From positions 1 to 9,789 of the forward strand of contig JAAXUD010000059.1 in the NCBI GenBank assembly GCA_013336205.1: a DNA stretch of 9,789 bases, read 5' to 3'. The notes under the pieces are model-generated. The model made no database searches. It was not told the origin of the DNA and saw only the letters and a list, made by a program, of their open reading frames with translations. The position numbers and the translations under genes were made by a program. Positions 7,645-9,789 of this stretch are shown here, piece by piece (positions within the stretch are counted from its first letter, which is position 1; the number at the start of each line of letters is the position of its first letter). The stretch is from Lentimicrobium sp. (lineage in GTDB: Bacteria; Bacteroidota; Bacteroidia; Bacteroidales; Lentimicrobiaceae).

Positions 7645-8814
7645 CTATGCATCTTTTATTTTGTGAATTGCCTGCTGTACTTCAAACATTTTATTCAGAT
7701 CAGGACTTCGCAACAGGTAACAGTAATTACCCATGGCGCGCGAAAGCACATCATTCACCTGATCATGGAAAACTATGATTCCCGGAAACATCTCCAGCAA
7801 AGCTTCATGCGTATATTCATAGTTATATTTCCATTTACGGCTTACAAAACAAACATGGTATTTCCTTGTAAAGTCGGTATTCCGCTCCTGGTTAACAAGC
7901 ATGGCAGCCCATTCATCGTAAATATCAATATCGGAAGTAAAATTAAACATATCGGTTGTAAAACCACCGGGCGGGCGCATATTTACCTCAAGTGCAACCA
8001 GGCGGCCACTTTCATGTTCGCGGAAGAACTCAAAATGAAAAAACCGGCCTTTTACTTCAAAGGCCTCCAGCATTTTCCTTCCTGATTCTTCAAGGTCTGG
8101 CGGAATATCTCTCAGGGTGTAATAATAAACGTGTGAATCTTCATGCACGACCTCCATCACCCCTTTTTCATTTTTCATGGCGGTATAAAAAAGCAGATTG
8201 CCTGAATTATCCGTCAGGCCATCGAAAGAATAGATATCGCCCCGGATAAATTCTTCGATCAGGTAATCAATGTCGGGTTTGGACTTGAAAAAATCGTTCA
8301 GTGCTTCTTCATCCTCAATCTTATATGTATTGGAGGCCCCAACGCCTGAATCAGGCTTGGCTATGAGCGGATAACCGGTCTTGCGCACAAATTCCTTTGC
8401 ATCTTCAGGGGTTCCGGCCAGCAAGCCACGGGCAACGTTAAGACCGGACTGTTGAAATACTTTTTTCATTTCCGACTTCTTCTTAATTCTGCCCATATCA
8501 GCAGGTTTCAGCCCTTTGATGTCAAAGTCCAGCCTGAGCCGGGATTCAGTCTCCAGCCAATACTCATTGTGCGAATCGATACCATCGATTTTGCCATAAC
8601 GTTCGGTAAAATAAGTTACTGCGCGCTTTAACTCTTCATAGTTGTGCAGATCATCAACCCGGTAGTATTCAGTAAGCACAGATCTCAACAATGGGTGCAG
8701 ACTTTCGTAGTGCGCATCGCCAATACCCAGCACATTGATGCCGGCATTTTTCAATGAAACACTGAAACGATAATAATTCGGGGGAAAGTGTGGTGAGAAG
8801 CTAATGTAGTTCAT
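7645..8814 (-). CDS. ATP-grasp domain ligase, 389 residues
   Basis: ATP-dependent carboxylate-amine (or thiol) ligase that would activate a carboxylate as acyl phosphate and join it to a nucleophile. An N-terminal pre-ATP-grasp Rossmann-like part covers about 1-105 (MNYISFSPHFPPNYY, then AGINVLGIGD). The ATP-grasp fold covers about 110-310: KKKSEMKKVFQQSGLNVA, the ATP-binding lysine Lys153 in GYPLIAKPDSGVGAS, the adenine-contact segment YLIEEFIRGDIYSFDG (Glu187-188), and metal-binding Glu262 (FHFEFF) and Glu276/Asn278 in ALEVNMRPPGG. The C-terminal 80 residues are an accessory region I cannot name. It is not a full-length biotin carboxylase, carbamoyl-phosphate synthase or D-Ala-D-Ala ligase; general annotation pipelines often label such proteins carbamoyl-phosphate-synthase-like. 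It is the first gene of a two-gene unit with the esterase. The substrate is unknown. Confidence 0.9.
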   Translation of the reverse strand: MNYISFSPHFPPNYYRFSVSLKNAGINVLGIGDAHYESLHPLLRSVLTEYYRVDDLHNYEELKRAVTYFTERYGKIDGIDSHNEYWLETESRLRLDFDIKGLKPADMGRIKKKSEMKKVFQQSGLNVARGLLAGTPEDAKEFVRKTGYPLIAKPDSGVGASNTYKIEDEEALNDFFKSKPDIDYLIEEFIRGDIYSFDGLTDNSGNLLFYTAMKNEKGVMEVVHEDSHVYYYTLRDIPPDLEESGRKMLEAFEVKGRFFHFEFFREHESGRLVALEVNMRPPGGFTTDMFNFTSDIDIYDEWAAMLVNQERNTDFTRKYHVCFVSRKWKYNYEYTHEALLEMFPGIIVFHDQVNDVLSRAMGNYCYLLRSPDLNKMFEVQQAIHKIKDA

Positions 8815-8939
8815 AATTCAGGTTTCTAAGGCCAGGTTTGCTGAGCACTGGCATTATTGCAAATAAAATCATACTTTAATCTCAGCATAAAAAATTCACA
8901 GAGTAAAACTTATTGATTTCCTCAATGATTAACAAGCAT

Positions 8940-8966
8940 CAGGCCCAGGTTATTTACCTGAGCCTG
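8940..8966 (-). terminator. Terminator-like hairpin after the HU gene
   Basis: Perfect 5-bp arm CAGGC/GCCTG, one C/A mismatch, then CAGGT/ACCTG around a 5-nt loop. It lies about 40 nt past the HU stop codon in the direction of transcription. The bases that follow on the minus strand (ATGCTTGTTAATC) are only moderately T-rich, so it is a weak intrinsic terminator or an mRNA 3'-end stabiliser. It separates HU from the ATP-grasp/esterase unit. The rest of 8815-9006 holds a 5-bp inverted repeat GCCAG/CTGGC (8831-8852) in the ATP-grasp leader and no clear promoter. Confidence 0.55.
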
Positions 8967-9006
8967 TGTGCGAACTAAAAAAAAGAATAAATCTTTAGTC
9001 AATAAC

Positions 9007-9276
9007 TTATAAAGCGTCTTTCAGGCCTTTGCCCGGACGAAATTTAGGAACTTTGGCAGCCTTGATCTGGAGTGCTTCGCCGGTCTTGGGATTACGACCT
9101 GTTCTGGCAGCTCTTTCTGATACTGAAAATGAGCCAAATCCTGCAATATCAACACTTTTACCATCTTTAAGCACTGATGAAACGGTTTCGTGATAGCAAT
9201 CAATAGCTTCTTTTGCCTGGCTTTTTGTTAATCCGGCACCTTTGGCAACTGCATCAATTAATTCTGTTTTGTTCAT
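9007..9276 (-). CDS. hup: HU-family DNA-binding protein, 89 residues
   Basis: Small histone-like nucleoid protein that dimerises and bends DNA. The full length is normal for the family (about 90). The N-terminal helices MNKTELIDAVAKGAGLTKSQ and AKEAIDCYHETVSSVL form the dimer core. GFGSF (46-50) is the conserved turn, the beta-arm tip GRNPKTGE (60-67) carries the intercalating proline, and the end KFRPGKGLKDAL is the standard C-terminal helix. All key residues are present. HU and IHF subunits are hard to tell apart by sequence alone; the arm and C-terminus fit HU better. It is monocistronic, with its own promoter at 9393-9424 and a terminator-like hairpin at 8940-8966. Confidence 0.97.
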   Translation of the reverse strand: MNKTELIDAVAKGAGLTKSQAKEAIDCYHETVSSVLKDGKSVDIAGFGSFSVSERAARTGRNPKTGEALQIKAAKVPKFRPGKGLKDAL

Positions 9277-9309
9277 TTCTGATGTTTTTAAAATGCGTGA
9301 ATAATTATA

Positions 9310-9331
9310 TGTTAACCCGTTTGGGCCAACA
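9310..9331 (-). promoter_or_regulatory. Hairpin in the hup 5' leader
   Basis: On the minus strand, TGTTGGCCC, AAAC, GGGTTAACA can fold into a 9-bp stem with two adjacent G-U pairs and a 4-nt loop. On the plus strand the same positions become A/C mismatches, so the full stem exists only in RNA made in the hup direction. It lies 33 nt before the hup start codon, inside a leader of about 110 nt predicted from the promoter. It could affect stability or translation of the hup mRNA; no known riboswitch class is recognised. Confidence 0.45.
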
Positions 9332-9392
9332 TTTACAAGGGATACAACAGTTTTCCCGGTTAGTTGTTTAAAATAAACTGCAATTTATTGGA

Positions 9393-9424
9393 CAAATGTA
9401 CAAATTTAACCGAAAAGGTCAAAA
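9393..9424 (-). promoter_or_regulatory. Bacteroidota-type promoter for hup
   Basis: Reading the minus strand, TTTTG (9424-9420) is followed after exactly 19 nt by TACATTTG (9400-9393). This matches the TTTG / TAnnTTTG -33/-7 arrangement of the phylum at both elements and in spacing. Transcription should begin near 9387, giving a 5' leader of about 110 nt before the ATG at 9276. This is the best promoter in the window. Confidence 0.72.
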
Positions 9425-9437
9425 TATAGCGTCAATC

Positions 9438-9468
9438 CTCACTCCCCTGCTGATATTAGCAGTGTGAG
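9438..9468 (-). terminator. Two-part stem-loop between the M15A peptidase gene and the hup promoter
   Basis: Outer arms CTCAC/GTGAG (9438-9442, 9464-9468) enclose inner arms CTGCT/AGCAG (9447-9451, 9458-9462) around a 6-nt loop, with a small asymmetric internal loop. It lies about 55 nt after the peptidase stop, just before the hup -33 element, the right place for a transcription end. No clear T run follows on the minus strand, so termination is inferred from position and fold only. Confidence 0.42.
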
Positions 9469-9521
9469 CCTGTTGAAAATAAAACGGTCATTTACTGATG
9501 AAATTCAAAAGCAGATAATCT

Positions 9522-9789
9522 TCAGCCAAATGGCAGATAAACCGTTCTTCCCGAGGCATCTTTTACAGCTTTCAGCAACTGACGCCTGTTACGGGTCGGA
9601 TCGTAGGAAACATGTATCCACCGGTAATTGAACTCATTGATTAACTGATCGAAGGGTAAATTGAGTTCCCTGATTTTCTTAAAAAGGAATTCATTGCCAT
9701 TGTTATGATCAACAATATCAGCGGCATGCCCGGTTACATGCTGACTGTTCCTGGAGCCCCCGCTGAACACTGCCATCAAGGGCTCCAGG
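9522..9789 (-). CDS. M15A-type zinc peptidase, C-terminal part (truncated by the window edge)
   Basis: C-terminal piece of a peptidase M15A family protein (D,D- or L,D-type cleavage of cell-wall peptides, or the related phage-endolysin-like fold). The three zinc ligands expected of the family are visible: His (codon 9738-9740) in GGSRNSQHVTGHAADI, Asp (9717-9719) in the same motif, and the later His (9612-9614) in YRWIHVSY. FKKIRELNLPFDQLI between them is the usual linking helix. The protein ends YLPFG. The frame stays open past the right edge (LEP before LM), so the first TTG or ATG in view (9779, 9776) is internal and the N-terminal half is missing. It could be a host cell-wall enzyme or of prophage origin; no phage gene is visible nearby. 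Confidence 0.88.
   Translation of the reverse strand, partial: LEPLMAVFSGGSRNSQHVTGHAADIVDHNNGNEFLFKKIRELNLPFDQLINEFNYRWIHVSYDPTRNRRQLLKAVKDASGRTVYLPFG
9750..9789. repeat. Perfect 10-bp inverted repeat at the window end
   Basis: CCTGGAGCCC (9750-9759) is repeated in reverse complement as GGGCTCCAGG (9780-9789), with 20 nt between. It lies wholly inside the M15A peptidase coding sequence and its right arm ends exactly at the last base of the window, so the repeat may continue outside. Confidence 0.7.

Noticed and set aside
7195..8085. Plus-strand open frame of 296 codons opposite the esterase and ATP-grasp genes
   Set aside because: It is antisense to two well-supported genes with visible catalytic motifs. 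Its translation is rich in His, Ile and Thr with no domain, as expected for a shadow frame.
8860..8867. Minus-strand TTTATTTG as -7 box for the ATP-grasp/esterase unit
   Set aside because: It misses the invariant A of TAnnTTTG and has no TTG at the -33 distance.

Overview
The window (about 42% GC by eye) looks like a piece of a Bacteroidota genome, probably a metagenomic contig since both ends cut through genes. Evidence for the phylum: a periplasmic two-component-regulator-propeller sensor kinase, a type IX secretion (T9SS) C-terminal sorting domain, secreted proteins whose signal peptides end in A|Q, no clear Shine-Dalgarno sequences, and promoter-like elements of the Bacteroidota type (TTG, about 19 nt, TAnnTTTG). 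I cannot place it below phylum.

Layout, plus strand (1-6739): a 5'-truncated sensor histidine kinase with a large periplasmic beta-propeller region, then its probable partner, a NarL/FixJ-type response regulator with what looks like its own promoter and an almost leaderless start. A 370-nt gap follows, then a 541-residue secreted protein of unknown function. Behind it lies a short decayed fragment of a T9SS sorting domain that no intact gene accounts for, and then an intact 298-residue secreted protein ending in a T9SS sorting domain.

Layout, minus strand (6901-9789): converging on the first block is a tight two-gene unit, an ATP-grasp ligase (transcribed first) and a cytoplasmic serine esterase, 3 nt apart. 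Upstream of them is an HU-family DNA-binding protein gene with a recognisable promoter, a roughly 110-nt 5' leader containing a hairpin, and a terminator-like hairpin after it. At the right edge is the C-terminal part of an M15A-type zinc peptidase, truncated by the window end inside a perfect 10-bp inverted repeat.

How they may work together: the kinase and regulator form a signalling pair sensing something in the periplasm, though no target gene can be read from the sequence. The secreted proteins belong to the cell envelope or exterior. The ATP-grasp/esterase pair looks like a small biosynthetic or modification module whose substrate is unknown. HU and the M15A peptidase are housekeeping-type genes. 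No rRNA, tRNA, CRISPR array, transposase or phage gene was seen. The most unusual items are the orphan sorting-domain remnant, the ATP-grasp/esterase pair, the leaderless regulator start and the hup leader hairpin; none by itself demonstrates a new system.
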